Assembly (NCBI GenBank): GCA_028280445.1
Contig: JANQLU010000092.1
Location: 1-60,148 of the forward strand
DNA length: 60,148 nt
From: Pirellulaceae bacterium
GTDB lineage: Bacteria > Planctomycetota > Planctomycetia > Pirellulales > Pirellulaceae
Direction: 5' to 3'
Positions 1-9,310 of this stretch are shown here, one piece after another (within the stretch, counting starts at the first letter, position 1; the number at the start of each line of letters is the position of its first letter). The translations under genes were made by a program, and so were the position numbers. The notes beneath the pieces are model-generated. The model saw only the letters and a list, made by a program, of their open reading frames with translations. It made no database searches and was not told the origin of the DNA.

Positions 1-171
1 GGTTGAAATGCAAGCATTTCCGCACGACTGGGTAAGGAGTTGTTGAACTAGGAAGACTTCAGCTCCCATGGAACAACAATTAGCGTTTGTAGCACTAGCG
101 CCGTGCCGCTCAAAAAAGATCATGAATACGACCATCTCGGGATTAATCGCCAATTGAAAGCGTTCAATCGA

Positions 172-2172
172 TCAACTATTGCCCAGACCGCCGGGTGCTG
201 CAGCGCCGCCGAGTTGTGAGATGAGAAAACTGTTGGTGTTTTGCAAACTGCTCAGTGTCGATTCGAGAGCGGCAAATTCCTTGAGCAGCGACTCTGTTTT
301 TGACTTAATCAACGCTTCTGTAGTTTCGATCGATTTTTCAATCGATGCAATTTGATCATTAAAACTGTCATCGGTCGATTTAATTTGACCGGTCACTGGA
401 TCGATCAAATCGCCAATAATTTTGTCCAGTTCCGAAGCGAAACCGCGTGAAACGGTCAAATCAGATTCCGCACCACTGACCAACTGGGCGGTGGTCAACG
501 TGACACGCAATTGGATATCGGCGGTGTTTGCATTGTCGAGATTGCCGACGAGCAACCGACCGGTTCCTTTGGCAGTTTCAATTTGACCATCGACAATAAA
601 ATGTCCCTCGACATCTTGCCCTTCGTCTTCGGCGCTGGCGTTGATTTGTAATGTCGACAGTGCGTCGCCTGAAAAATTGCTTAATTTCGATTGGGAACCA
701 TAGACATTCGAGTTGATCGAAATCGCTCCGTTGACAACACGCACATTGACGGACTGACCATTGAGTTCCGTCGAGGAATTGATGACCGATTCCAAATGGT
801 CGGCCAGCTCGGTTTGGGTGTAAACGCCTTCGGTCAATGTCAGGCTGCCGGTTGATTTTCCATCGACCGATAGTGAAAACGATTTGTTATTGGCATCAAT
901 CGTGATGCTGGAACTCAAAGGGTTTTCGCCAGTGACGACCGCTTGTTCAGCCGCTTGAGTAATGTCGACTTGATATGGATTTTTGATACTCGCTTCGGTG
1001 CGTGAGCTTCCAATTAAAAACTCAACTCCCGCGATATCGGTCTGGCCTGTCAATCCAAACAGTGCCTTGACATCGGCGCTGGTAACATTCTCGTTCTTGC
1101 CGGTGAGAACATCACTGAGCTTTCCTTCGTTGAGCACTAATTGACCGCGATCATTGAATTCAATACCGATGGCAGACAATTGATTGCCGTTGGACGAGAG
1201 CCCGGTAATTGATGTTGCCAACAGGTTGCGGACACGATCTTGAATAAAGATCGCTGAACGGTTTCCCTGTAACGGACCGCCTGAATCGCTGGCGGAGTCG
1301 TAGGCGGTTTGTGTGTCAATGTAATCCATCAACGCATTGAAAGTGTTGACGAATCCTTGAATTGCCTCGGTTTGGGCTTCCGTGTCATTGTTGACCGAAA
1401 TCGTCACTGTTTTCGTCGGGTCAGCGCTTTGCAGATTCAACGTCAAACCTTCGAACAGATCTTCGAATTGATTTGTGGTGCTGGTCACGGTAATGGCACC
1501 GGCTCCCGAGCCAATGGTTACCGAGGCGTCGGCAGCTTCTTGAACCGCGGCACTGGAGAAATCAGGTTGAATCGCAGAACCACTATCGGGCCCCAAGTTA
1601 TTTGTAATTTGAATTTGGTTGGCACTACCAGAGTTTTTGGCCGTCAGCAAAACGCGGACGCCGCCGGCGTCGGTCACGATGGACGCAAAAACATCCTCGG
1701 ACTGTTCATTGATTTCTTTGACCAGACCCGATACCGAGTTGTTGGTATTGTCGATCGTGATCGTTGTCTCTGTCCCATTGCCAACCTGAATCGTTAGATC
1801 ACCTGAAGTAATCTGGGCATCCGCAGATTCAAAACTTTGAGATGCAATTTGATGGGCTGCCGCCAGGCTGTTGATAGTGAGTGTATAAGTTCCATTGACT
1901 GCTTTTGAGTCCGCAGAAACTTTGACCAGATCTTCGTTGCTGGACGTGGCGATTTTGGCATCGAGAATATTGTTTTGACTTCGTCCGAGAGAGGAGATGG
2001 CACTACGCAATGAGAGAAGCTGAGCCTCGATTCCTTTAAAAGACGTTTGCCTTTCAGTGATTTCCGTCTTGCGACTATTGAGGCGATCAATTTGTGATTG
2101 TCGAATCGACGTCAAGCCTTCGACGATCGAAGCTGTATCGAGACCAGAAACCAATCCGTCAATTGTAAGCAT
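172..2172 (-). CDS. fliD: Flagellar hook-associated protein 2 (filament cap)
   Basis: FliD caps the growing flagellar filament and helps flagellin subunits fold into place at the distal end. The 666-residue protein opens with MLTIDGLVSGLDTASIVEGL, the typical FliD N-terminus, followed by a heptad-rich segment (residues about 20-70). A long variable middle follows, and the C-terminal helical part (about 575-650) with SIEKSIETTEALIKSKTESL matches the FliD C-terminal domain. It is longer than the roughly 470 residues common in enterobacteria, and the extra length is in the exposed middle. The ATG at 2172 has GAGG about 8 bases upstream. It lies downstream of flagellin on the same strand, separated by a terminator-like hairpin, so it may need its own promoter or read-through. 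No recognisable fliS follows before the window edge. Confidence 0.95.
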   Translation of the reverse strand: MLTIDGLVSGLDTASIVEGLTSIRQSQIDRLNSRKTEITERQTSFKGIEAQLLSLRSAISSLGRSQNNILDAKIATSSNEDLVKVSADSKAVNGTYTLTINSLAAAHQIASQSFESADAQITSGDLTIQVGNGTETTITIDNTNNSVSGLVKEINEQSEDVFASIVTDAGGVRVLLTAKNSGSANQIQITNNLGPDSGSAIQPDFSSAAVQEAADASVTIGSGAGAITVTSTTNQFEDLFEGLTLNLQSADPTKTVTISVNNDTEAQTEAIQGFVNTFNALMDYIDTQTAYDSASDSGGPLQGNRSAIFIQDRVRNLLATSITGLSSNGNQLSAIGIEFNDRGQLVLNEGKLSDVLTGKNENVTSADVKALFGLTGQTDIAGVEFLIGSSRTEASIKNPYQVDITQAAEQAVVTGENPLSSSITIDANNKSFSLSVDGKSTGSLTLTEGVYTQTELADHLESVINSSTELNGQSVNVRVVNGAISINSNVYGSQSKLSNFSGDALSTLQINASAEDEGQDVEGHFIVDGQIETAKGTGRLLVGNLDNANTADIQLRVTLTTAQLVSGAESDLTVSRGFASELDKIIGDLIDPVTGQIKSTDDSFNDQIASIEKSIETTEALIKSKTESLLKEFAALESTLSSLQNTNSFLISQLGGAAAPGGLGNS

Positions 2173-2200
2173 TTGCAGGCCTCGAATTCAAATTAATGAC

Positions 2201-2235
2201 AAAATGGGTGCGTTGAAATAAATCCAACGCACCCA
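2201..2235 (-). terminator. Rho-independent terminator after flagellin
   Basis: A perfect 11-bp inverted repeat (2205-2215 with 2225-2235, arm TGGGTGCGTTG on the + strand) encloses a 9-base loop. Read on the minus strand it is followed by four T residues. It lies 27 bases past the flagellin stop and before the fliD start, so it would end the abundant flagellin message and limit read-through into fliD. Confidence 0.7.
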
Positions 2236-2262
2236 GAACTACGCTACTTTGTTTGTTCCAGA

Positions 2263-3684
2263 TTAACCCAGAAGTGAAAGTACCAACTGGCTTGTTTGGT
2301 TCGCATTACCCAATACGGTCGTACCCGCTTGAACCAATACCTGTTGTTTTGTGAAGTTTGAAATCTCTTGAGCAAAGTCAGTGTCACGAATGATCGATTC
2401 GGCGTTGACAGTGTTTTCGAGAGTCGCACGAAGGTTACTGGAGGTCGATGCCAACGTATTTTGTTGGAACGCACCCAAGTCCCCTCGAAGATTGGTGATG
2501 TCGTCGACTGCGACGTCGATGATCGCCAAAGCGTCTTGTGCAGTCGAAGCAGAATTGATATTGATCTCATTTAAGTTGGAAAACTGGTTTCCAGTAACTC
2601 CAATACCCAGACTGGTCGAGTTAACACGACCGATCGAAATCCCAGCTGTTTGATTTTGGTTCGCACCAATTTGGAAGACCAAAGCGTTGTTAGTAACGTC
2701 AACGTTACCTTGAGCACCTGAGACGGTTTGCGTCGCGTTACCGGGGTCAAGACCGACTTGAACTTTCAAACCCTTCGAAGCACCAACGGTACTTTCGAGG
2801 ACCGAGCCATCGCCCGTCGCAGTAACACCATTGATGGTTCCTGCAATATCTTGACCGGTCACGGTTGTGGCCGTGTTTGAAAATCCAGAAGTCGTAGCCG
2901 CTGCTGCCAAACTGGATTGAACGGTAATTGACTCATCTGCACCCAGGTCGGCCGAAACGAGTCGGGTCGCACCGGCAACGGTGGTACCGAGGTTGTCAGC
3001 GACAACGCCTGTTTGGTTGGAAAATTCGTTGATCCGAGCGATCACACCATTTTGGTCCAAACCGGCTTCCAACGTAATGTTAACACCGTTAATGGTCAGC
3101 GTTTCAACCGCGGTGGTTGTTGTTGTGACAGCACCGGCTTCGGCAATCGCTTTGGTTGCCGCTTGCGAAATGTTAACACCATAGGTACCGGTTTGAGTTG
3201 CAGCCGAAGCGTTGAGGAACGTTACGTCAGTATCATTTGAGACACCGGTCGTACCAGCAGAACCATCCAACAATTTCTTGGCACCAAACTGCGTGTTGTT
3301 AGCAATACGATCGATCGTATCCAACGCGTTTGAAATCTCAGCCTGGTTGGCTGCCAGAGCGTCTTCATCGTTAACACCGGAGTTGGCCGAGTCCAACGCC
3401 AGACCACGAATCTTAACCAACAGCGTGTTGATTTCGTTCAAAGCACCTTCCGCTGTTTGAACAACTGAAACCGCTTTTTCTGAGTTGTTAATCGCTTGAC
3501 GAAGACCAGCGATTTGAGACCGTTGCTTTTCTGAAATTACCAACGCTGCAGGGCCATCGGCACCACGATTGATTTTCAGACCAGATGACAATCGTTCAAG
3601 CGACTTGCCGAGTGCACTCGACGAACGATTCAAGTTGTGTTGTGCTGTCAAGGCACCTACATTGTTAGCGAGTTTTAAGCTCAT
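2263..3684 (-). CDS. fliC: Flagellin
   Basis: This is the filament subunit, exported by the flagellar type III system. Residues 1-140 carry the conserved D0/D1 N-terminal helices (LERLSSGLKINRGADGPAAL, then a long helix ending in NNTQFGAKKLLDG). Residues about 390-473 form the conserved C-terminal helix ending in NQTSQLVLSLLG. The central 150-380 region is Ala/Thr/Gly-rich and variable, as expected for the surface-exposed part. At 473 residues it is of ordinary size. The ATG at 3684 has GGGAG about 9 bases upstream. A strong hairpin terminator follows the gene, and an FlgM-like gene sits directly upstream, which fits late-class control by a flagellar sigma factor, although no convincing sigma-28 promoter could be read. 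Confidence 0.97.
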   Translation of the reverse strand: MSLKLANNVGALTAQHNLNRSSSALGKSLERLSSGLKINRGADGPAALVISEKQRSQIAGLRQAINNSEKAVSVVQTAEGALNEINTLLVKIRGLALDSANSGVNDEDALAANQAEISNALDTIDRIANNTQFGAKKLLDGSAGTTGVSNDTDVTFLNASAATQTGTYGVNISQAATKAIAEAGAVTTTTTAVETLTINGVNITLEAGLDQNGVIARINEFSNQTGVVADNLGTTVAGATRLVSADLGADESITVQSSLAAAATTSGFSNTATTVTGQDIAGTINGVTATGDGSVLESTVGASKGLKVQVGLDPGNATQTVSGAQGNVDVTNNALVFQIGANQNQTAGISIGRVNSTSLGIGVTGNQFSNLNEININSASTAQDALAIIDVAVDDITNLRGDLGAFQQNTLASTSSNLRATLENTVNAESIIRDTDFAQEISNFTKQQVLVQAGTTVLGNANQTSQLVLSLLG

Positions 3685-3765
3685 CTAAAAATCTCCCAAA
3701 ATTTCAAGCTTGCGAATCCATTCGCGCCTTCGTTCCTCGATTGTACGGCGGCTTGACGATTAAAA

Positions 3766-4053
3766 TTAATAACCAAGAATTGCTTCAGCGGTTTTGACTG
3801 CTGATGCCCGCGTTAAAAACTGTCCTGACTCCAACTGTTCCGTTGCGTTTGCAATCATTTCCGGGCGAACCTCCGGCAGTTGTTGTTGAATCTGAGCAGC
3901 TTTTGAGTTGGCAACTTCACTTGTGTTCCCACCATGTGGTTTCAAGCCAGCTGACGAAGCACTATCGGTGCGATAGGTTTTGCCAGCATCGCTTTTGTCA
4001 TTTGACTTTGGACTGACGCCCGAAATCAATTTGTTGACATTGTTGATATTCAT
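3766..4053 (-). CDS. Small FlgM-like protein (putative anti-sigma-28 factor)
   Basis: A 95-residue hydrophilic protein encoded just upstream of flagellin on the same strand. The N-terminal half is Ser/Asn/Lys-rich and probably disordered. The C-terminal half (residues about 55-95, with VRPEMIANATEQLESGQF and a closing AEAILGY) resembles the helical sigma-binding end of FlgM, where a charged helix, a Gly and an Ala-rich helix recur. FlgM binds FliA until the hook is complete and is then exported. AGG lies 7 bases before the ATG. Family assignment rests on size, position and this weak C-terminal pattern only. It could instead be another small flagellar regulator. Confidence 0.5.
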   Translation of the reverse strand: MNINNVNKLISGVSPKSNDKSDAGKTYRTDSASSAGLKPHGGNTSEVANSKAAQIQQQLPEVRPEMIANATEQLESGQFLTRASAVKTAEAILGY

Positions 4054-4194
4054 GGTCGAACCTTAGGTGTTGTTGATCCCTTTCAAAGGGCCTAATCGAA
4101 AAGCATCAGGATTGCTTGCTCGGTCGATTTTTATTGTTAAGAAAAAGATCAAGAAACCCGAATAAATTTACAGGTTAGGAAGGTTATTCCGGTT

Positions 4195-6417
4195 ATGCCG
4201 GAAAATCTGTCTGATACCAGTGAAAGGCCATTGGGCAGAACGGCATCTTTTCACGAGATCAAAATGAATACGGGCAGAATCTGGCTGTTTGGCAGTCTCT
4301 ATATTAACTCTGTTGCTGCAGGGATCGTGATATGCTGGTTTCTCTATTCCCCCACGCCAGTCGTCAAAAGCACTGAACCTGCTAGCGAAGCCGCCAAAAA
4401 CGAACGGATTCTGTCGCTCAAAGAGTTAATTAATGGCGGGGATCAAGCGGTCAGGCGGGGCAATTGGTCCAAAGCAATCACTTCCTATCGTTCCGCACGC
4501 AATATTAATCCTAATGATCCCTGGCTCAACTATCGTTCGGCGATCGTTGACGAAGCAACCGCTGATCTTGCTAGCGCGAATTCCCAATTTTTGGCGCTCT
4601 CGCATGACAACGAGCAATTCATTGCCGATGCCAGCCATCTCGGATTGGCCCGAATTTCGATGGCCAATGGAAATTGGAACGACGCCCGCAATAATCTGTG
4701 GCGACTCTATCTCCAGGATTCTAAAGAACGAAACGCAAAACACCGTGCCGAAATTTTTCATTCGATCGCCAGGGCATCCGGCGAGGAGTTGATCGTCAAA
4801 GGGCAAAAGCCGAAAGTTGATCGAACGACTCCGTTGTTCATTACCACGACCGTTGACACGCCAAGGTTGATCCGCGAGTTACAAGACAAAAGTAGAGAGC
4901 GTATCGCGACAACCGCCGATGGGAACAAAGCTAACAAACCGCTGGCGGAAGACAAACAGGAGAATTTGGATTTTGCCATCAGCTCTGGAACCGCACAACG
5001 CGGTATCAACCAGCGCGTAAGTGTTCAAGCGGCGAACGTCGGCTTGCTAGAATTGTTGGCATCGTTTGCAAACAATTATGGATTCGAAGTTCGATATACC
5101 GCCAAAGCCGAACAAATTGTCAAACGGCACTCCATTCGACTGGATATCGTAGAAATTCCTGTTCAAACGTTTCTGTACGGGCTGTTGACTCCCCATGATT
5201 TATGTTGGGGATTTGAGAATGGACAAATTCAGATTTTCAGTCGAGCGGAATTGCGTCCCGAAGAGCTCAAGTCCTACTCGTATCAAATGAGTGCCTATCT
5301 GCTCCGTTCAGCCGTGTTTGACTATCCAGATCATCCGCTGATCAATCAAACCAAATCGTTACTGGCCTTGGTGGATTTTCAACGCGAGCGATGGAACTCG
5401 GCCGAATCGATGCTGCAAGAAATGCTGCGGACTCGAACGCTGCATCGCACTATGCGGAACATGGCGTTGTTTAATCTCGGCAAGACGTTATACAACCTGG
5501 GGCGAAACGATCAAGCAACTCAGACGATGTATTTGGTTGGTGACGACCTGTATGGCGGAGACGTCGCTGCAACTGCCATTATGATCGCCGCCAATGAAGA
5601 AATTCGGTTGGGGAATTTCGAGAAAGCCGTTCGCAACAACTCGCAAGCAATTTCATTGGCAAACACCGGTCAAATTCGTGCGCGGGCAATTCTGGCGATG
5701 GCCGTTGCCTATTTGTTGGATCAAAAACCTTATCTTGCCAACCAGTCGATCGTTGACCACCGACGGTGGATCAAATCGCCCACTGATACAGACTTCGCAA
5801 CGTTTTTATCTGCACTGGCACGGTTTCAAGTGCATCAAAGCCGTGGCACGGCAAATACCAGCGAACTGCTTCGCGCCACCCTGATATTTGAACAACGGAA
5901 AACAGATTTGGGGAAACGCCAACGGATTCACGCGGCGATACTCGTTGCCCGCGCCAAAATTCTGATGGGTTTTGAACGCGATGCGATCGAAGAATTGTTG
6001 AGCGTTGTCGAAAACACCCAGGAATCACCACTGCGTTCGATCATTGCACAGCGAATTGGAGATGCGATCGCCAAATTGGAAAACAATTCGAAAATGGCTG
6101 AATTTTACGAACGGTTGATGAAAGCCAAATTGTTTCAGTCGGCTGATACGGTCAAGGATCTGCGGATCGCAAGTTTGCAGTTTGAATCGGGCAAATATGA
6201 CGAGTGCATTGAAACCTGCAAACGCATTATCAGTAATACCAACGAAACCGGGCAGCAGCGACGCGCTTTGGAGCTGCAGGGGATGTCGCATCAACGGTTG
6301 GGGAATTTCTATGCAGCGACTTTGTGTTTTGCCGGCGTAGCAAAAAAACAAGTGCTACAAGAAATGCAAAACGAACCGAAACAGTCTTCGGTTTCTGACG
6401 GAGAGAAAAAACAATGA
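4195..6417 (+). CDS. Membrane-anchored TPR protein with STN/secretin-N-like domain
   Basis: A 740-residue protein with one transmembrane segment near residues 30-50 and little before it, so most of the chain is predicted outside the cytoplasm. Residues about 75-160 look like tetratricopeptide repeats (paired helices with NPNDPWLNYRSA). Residues about 270-350 resemble the short STN/secretin N-terminal fold seen in TonB receptors and secretins (VSVQAANVGLLELLASFANN then YGF and an RLDIVEIPVQTFLYGLL strand-helix unit). Residues about 395-730 are further TPR-like helices. AGGAAGG precedes the ATG. Its stop overlaps the next start (ATGA), so the two are co-translated. Placement inside a flagellar cluster suggests a role in motor or sheath assembly, but that is inference. 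No named family was recognised. Confidence 0.75.
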   Translation: MPENLSDTSERPLGRTASFHEIKMNTGRIWLFGSLYINSVAAGIVICWFLYSPTPVVKSTEPASEAAKNERILSLKELINGGDQAVRRGNWSKAITSYRSARNINPNDPWLNYRSAIVDEATADLASANSQFLALSHDNEQFIADASHLGLARISMANGNWNDARNNLWRLYLQDSKERNAKHRAEIFHSIARASGEELIVKGQKPKVDRTTPLFITTTVDTPRLIRELQDKSRERIATTADGNKANKPLAEDKQENLDFAISSGTAQRGINQRVSVQAANVGLLELLASFANNYGFEVRYTAKAEQIVKRHSIRLDIVEIPVQTFLYGLLTPHDLCWGFENGQIQIFSRAELRPEELKSYSYQMSAYLLRSAVFDYPDHPLINQTKSLLALVDFQRERWNSAESMLQEMLRTRTLHRTMRNMALFNLGKTLYNLGRNDQATQTMYLVGDDLYGGDVAATAIMIAANEEIRLGNFEKAVRNNSQAISLANTGQIRARAILAMAVAYLLDQKPYLANQSIVDHRRWIKSPTDTDFATFLSALARFQVHQSRGTANTSELLRATLIFEQRKTDLGKRQRIHAAILVARAKILMGFERDAIEELLSVVENTQESPLRSIIAQRIGDAIAKLENNSKMAEFYERLMKAKLFQSADTVKDLRIASLQFESGKYDECIETCKRIISNTNETGQQRRALELQGMSHQRLGNFYAATLCFAGVAKKQVLQEMQNEPKQSSVSDGEKKQ

Positions 6418-7286
6418 AATGTAACTCCATGAATATTCTGAGATTCAGTATCGCCATTGGAGCATGCCTGTTATTGGGAGTATCAACATTTGGCCAAAAT
6501 CAAACGAAAAACTCCCATCAAAATTCGAACAACTCGGATCAGATCTCCAAACAGGCTCGGGAAGTTCGTGAACAGACCATGCGGCATGCAGGTAATCTTG
6601 AAAAACTGAAAAAGAACGCCGATTTTTCACAACACCTGACTAACGGCGCTAATTTCAAAACCACTCAACAAAAACTTGAACTGGCGATGAAGGATCTCAG
6701 GCAACGACAATTGAAGCGTGTGGAACGACTCACACAGGAAGTCGACGATTTGCTCAACAAAATCAAAGAGTTGGGCAAGCAGCCGCCCGAGGCAACTCAA
6801 AACATCAGCAAAACCGATTCCAACCATGGCGTCGAGAGCGGCAATCTCGCAACCGATTCAAAATCGCCAGACCAGATTTCTCAACAGATCCCCGTGCAGT
6901 CCAGTCAGGATCAAGCGGACAATCGAAATACAGAACAGCTGATTTTGAACAAAAAACCGGTTGACGAAATTGCCTTGGCCAACAATCTGGTTGCCATCGG
7001 AAGCTACGATACGGCGATCAAGTTGTTACGCAAAATCCTGAAGTCAAAAAACAAAAAATTGACCGTCAAGCAAAAAAATTGGCTGATCTATCAACTCGGT
7101 GTTTGCTATCGAGCACGCGGTTTGTACGACGAAGCGTTGCGGCAATTCCGAATCGCGGCGAACAGCAAAGTTTCCGATATCTCGACATCGATGGCCAAAT
7201 GGTGGATTGGACAAATCGATAGTCAACAAAAAATAACGAACGCCAGAAAACAAATTCAGGCGCAAATTGAGTCTGCAGGAGAATAA
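6414..7286 (+). CDS. Exported TPR/coiled-coil protein
   Basis: A 290-residue protein with a clear signal peptide (MNILRFSIAIGACLLLG, cleavage near FGQ, residues 6-28). It then has a Gln/Asn/Lys-rich stretch with a coiled-coil-like segment (about 60-125), and two TPR-like helix pairs at the C-terminus (about 180-265, including YDTAIKLLRKIL and YDEALRQFRIAA). It starts at an ATGA overlap with the preceding TPR protein, with GGAGAG 8 bases upstream. The pair probably works together at the cell envelope. No enzyme motif is present and no family name is justified. Confidence 0.75.
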   Translation: MKCNSMNILRFSIAIGACLLLGVSTFGQNQTKNSHQNSNNSDQISKQAREVREQTMRHAGNLEKLKKNADFSQHLTNGANFKTTQQKLELAMKDLRQRQLKRVERLTQEVDDLLNKIKELGKQPPEATQNISKTDSNHGVESGNLATDSKSPDQISQQIPVQSSQDQADNRNTEQLILNKKPVDEIALANNLVAIGSYDTAIKLLRKILKSKNKKLTVKQKNWLIYQLGVCYRARGLYDEALRQFRIAANSKVSDISTSMAKWWIGQIDSQQKITNARKQIQAQIESAGE

Positions 7287-7290
7287 TGGC

Positions 7291-7701
7291 GTGAGCGAAA
7301 TCGACGACAAATCGGACGTGTTGCAAGTTCTCCAGCAGCAAAAAAACATTTACACCGAAATTCATCAGTTGACTGACCAGGCGCTGGCGAATCAGGGGAA
7401 TGGGCAGGCTTGTGAGCAGTTGATGAGACGCGTGGATGAGAAAACAGAACTCATCAAAGCCAACAACCGGTCAATGCAACGATTACTCAAACAATCCGCT
7501 CAACAGCAAACGGACCAGCGACGGCGGCAAGTCGAAGCATCGAGGAAAGAAATCGAAAACATGGCGTTGGAAGTTTTGAAAAAAACACAACAGCTTGAAA
7601 ACGATCTCCGCAATACGCGCGACGGCATGATTCCGGAGATGAATCAGCAGGTCGTTGCATCAAAAATGTTTCGGGCCTACCAGAAAAAAGAGGCGAGCTA
7701 A
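7291..7701 (+). CDS. Small coiled-coil protein, possibly FlgN/FliT-like export chaperone
   Basis: A 136-residue all-helical, charged protein. The GTG at 7291 is preferred because AGGAGA lies 8 bases upstream, although the frame is open from a TTG at 7267 inside the previous gene. The first half has the pattern of FlgN-type chaperones: an amphipathic helix with IYTEIHQLTDQAL, then LMRRVDEKTELIKANNRSMQ. A second helix (about 70-110) is rich in Arg, Gln and Glu. FlgN proteins bind hook-associated proteins before export. The match is one of size, helix pattern and neighbourhood and not a signature, so a structural coiled-coil role remains possible. Confidence 0.55.
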   Translation: MSEIDDKSDVLQVLQQQKNIYTEIHQLTDQALANQGNGQACEQLMRRVDEKTELIKANNRSMQRLLKQSAQQQTDQRRRQVEASRKEIENMALEVLKKTQQLENDLRNTRDGMIPEMNQQVVASKMFRAYQKKEAS

Positions 7702-7864
7702 CCATCGTCGAATTCGAGGAACTGAATACAAAACCTAAAAATTGAATACAAAATTGAAATAACAAACGATTGATTCGATCACGTTGGGGCACGACGAAAC
7801 CGTCAGTAACGAATCGAATCATCAAAAATTGATTAAATTTTTCACAAGCCGAAAGGGGCAGCAG

Positions 7865-9028
7865 ATGGCAAGTGATAGCGCTGAAAATACGTATTATGTC
7901 GGAACCGGGGTACCGTTTTTCTCCAAAAAGGAGGTTCCCCGGCCTCCCGGGCACACAGGATTGCCTGCGAATTCCGACCCTCGTGTTCATTCGAACAACC
8001 CCAGCGGACGGGAGCCGGACTATTCTCAAATGGCTCAATCGCCAGCCCAACAGCAATCATCTAAAAACGAAGTCCCGTTGGTCTACCAGTCAGCCGTCAT
8101 GGATGAACTGGTCAAAAATACGATCGAATTTGCAAAAAGCTCGGCAACCGTGCTTTTGACCGGCGAAAGCGGAACTGGCAAAGAGATGTTTGCCAAACTC
8201 GTCCATGCTCACAGCCGTCGGGCTGATAAACGATTTGTCCGCGTCAATTGCGCGGCATTGTCGGAAAGCTTGTTAGAAAGTGAATTTTTTGGACACGAGC
8301 GTGGCGCGTTCACAGGTGCCGTGGAGCGTCGCATCGGACGATTTGAATGGGCCGATGGTGGAACGATCTTGTTAGACGAGGTCAGCGAGATTCCCATCCA
8401 GTTGCAGGCAAAATTACTACGTGTACTTGAGGAAAATGAGTTTCAACGCGTCGGTAGCAATCAAGACCGTTTGACTAATGTCCGAGTGGTTGCAACATCC
8501 AACCGCGATTTGCAAATCGAAGTTCAATCCGGCCGATTTCGAAATGATTTATATCACCGGCTGAATGTGTTGCAAATCGAAATTCCACCGCTACGGGAAC
8601 GTACTGAAGATATCCCCGTACTGGTTGACCTGTTTGTCAGAATGTTTCGCAACGAAGGTCAGTATTGCATTCGCGATGTTGCACCATCGGCCATGGAAAA
8701 ACTCAGTGCCTATTCCTGGCCCGGCAACGTTCGGCAGCTTAGAAATGTGATTCATCGCGGATGCGTGGCTGCTCGAAGCCACACTATTACCAGCAGTGAT
8801 TTGCCACAGTTCAAGGAACCGACCAAATCGTTGCCGTCGTGGCTGATGGAGTTGGACCTTGCCGAAATCGAACGGCACGTCATTTTGTCAAATCTGAACC
8901 GGTTCAACGGCAATAAAACGCGGACAGCGAAACACCTCAGTGTTACTCCGCGAACGCTTTCAAACAAAATGAAACTTTACCGAGAAAAGGGATTATTACA
9001 AACAGATAATGGCGCGGAGCAACAATAA
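7865..9028 (+). CDS. Sigma-54-dependent transcriptional activator (NtrC/FleQ-type, no receiver domain)
   Basis: An AAA+ bacterial enhancer-binding protein that opens RpoN promoters by ATP hydrolysis. Visible motifs are Walker A GESGTGKE, the sigma-54-contact loop GAFTGA, Walker B GGTILLDEVSEIP, and the arginine-finger region FRNDLYHRLNV. A Fis-type helix-turn-helix at the C-terminus (RTAKHLSVTPRTLSNKM) binds DNA. The ATG at 7865 is preferred because AAGGGG lies 6 bases upstream; an upstream in-frame TTG at 7784 would add 27 residues. The roughly 75 residues before the AAA+ domain are Pro-rich and contain no receiver Asp, so it is not a direct two-component target. Located before fliK with a -24/-12 promoter in between, it is probably the flagellar activator of this cluster. 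Confidence 0.92.
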   Translation: MASDSAENTYYVGTGVPFFSKKEVPRPPGHTGLPANSDPRVHSNNPSGREPDYSQMAQSPAQQQSSKNEVPLVYQSAVMDELVKNTIEFAKSSATVLLTGESGTGKEMFAKLVHAHSRRADKRFVRVNCAALSESLLESEFFGHERGAFTGAVERRIGRFEWADGGTILLDEVSEIPIQLQAKLLRVLEENEFQRVGSNQDRLTNVRVVATSNRDLQIEVQSGRFRNDLYHRLNVLQIEIPPLRERTEDIPVLVDLFVRMFRNEGQYCIRDVAPSAMEKLSAYSWPGNVRQLRNVIHRGCVAARSHTITSSDLPQFKEPTKSLPSWLMELDLAEIERHVILSNLNRFNGNKTRTAKHLSVTPRTLSNKMKLYREKGLLQTDNGAEQQ

Positions 9029-9225
9029 AAAAATTCTGAACTAGTGAGTCATCGCTTCTGCACTGAGGCATGATATCCGGTCGTGAAATCAATTTAAGGT
9101 TGAATTATTCTGGCTCGGCCGTTAATTCAATCTGGATTGAAACATCGGAAAATTTCGCATGAGGTACGCTGACGGTAAGTGGATGTCGAGTCCGATCGCA
9201 AAAAAAAATACTAGCGATTTGAATT

Positions 9226-9240
9226 CGGCATAGTAATTGC
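9226..9240 (+). promoter_or_regulatory. Sigma-54 (-24/-12) promoter before fliK
   Basis: The 15 bases cGGcatagtaattGC match the RpoN consensus core: GG and GC dinucleotides separated by exactly 10 bases, with GGCA on the left and TTGC on the right. The predicted transcript would start near 9252, about 60 bases before the fliK ATG. The gene immediately upstream encodes a sigma-54 activator, which supports the reading. Confidence 0.6.
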
Positions 9241-9310
9241 GTACTGGCACCCGCTGGATGCATGTCATGACAGCATTCAATCGTGTTCACGGACTGATGC
9301 GGAAGCAAAA

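Noticed and set aside
1..135. Minus-strand open frame reaching the left window edge after fliD
   Set aside because: It could be a partial gene (fliS would be expected), but the roughly 45 residues do not resemble FliS and there is no ribosome-binding site; too short to support.
3742..3768. Sigma-28-like promoter upstream of flagellin (TAAT-N15-GCCGTACA on the minus strand)
   Set aside because: Only the left half of the -10 box matches the consensus, and the site overlaps the stop codon of the FlgM-like gene; not strong enough to call.
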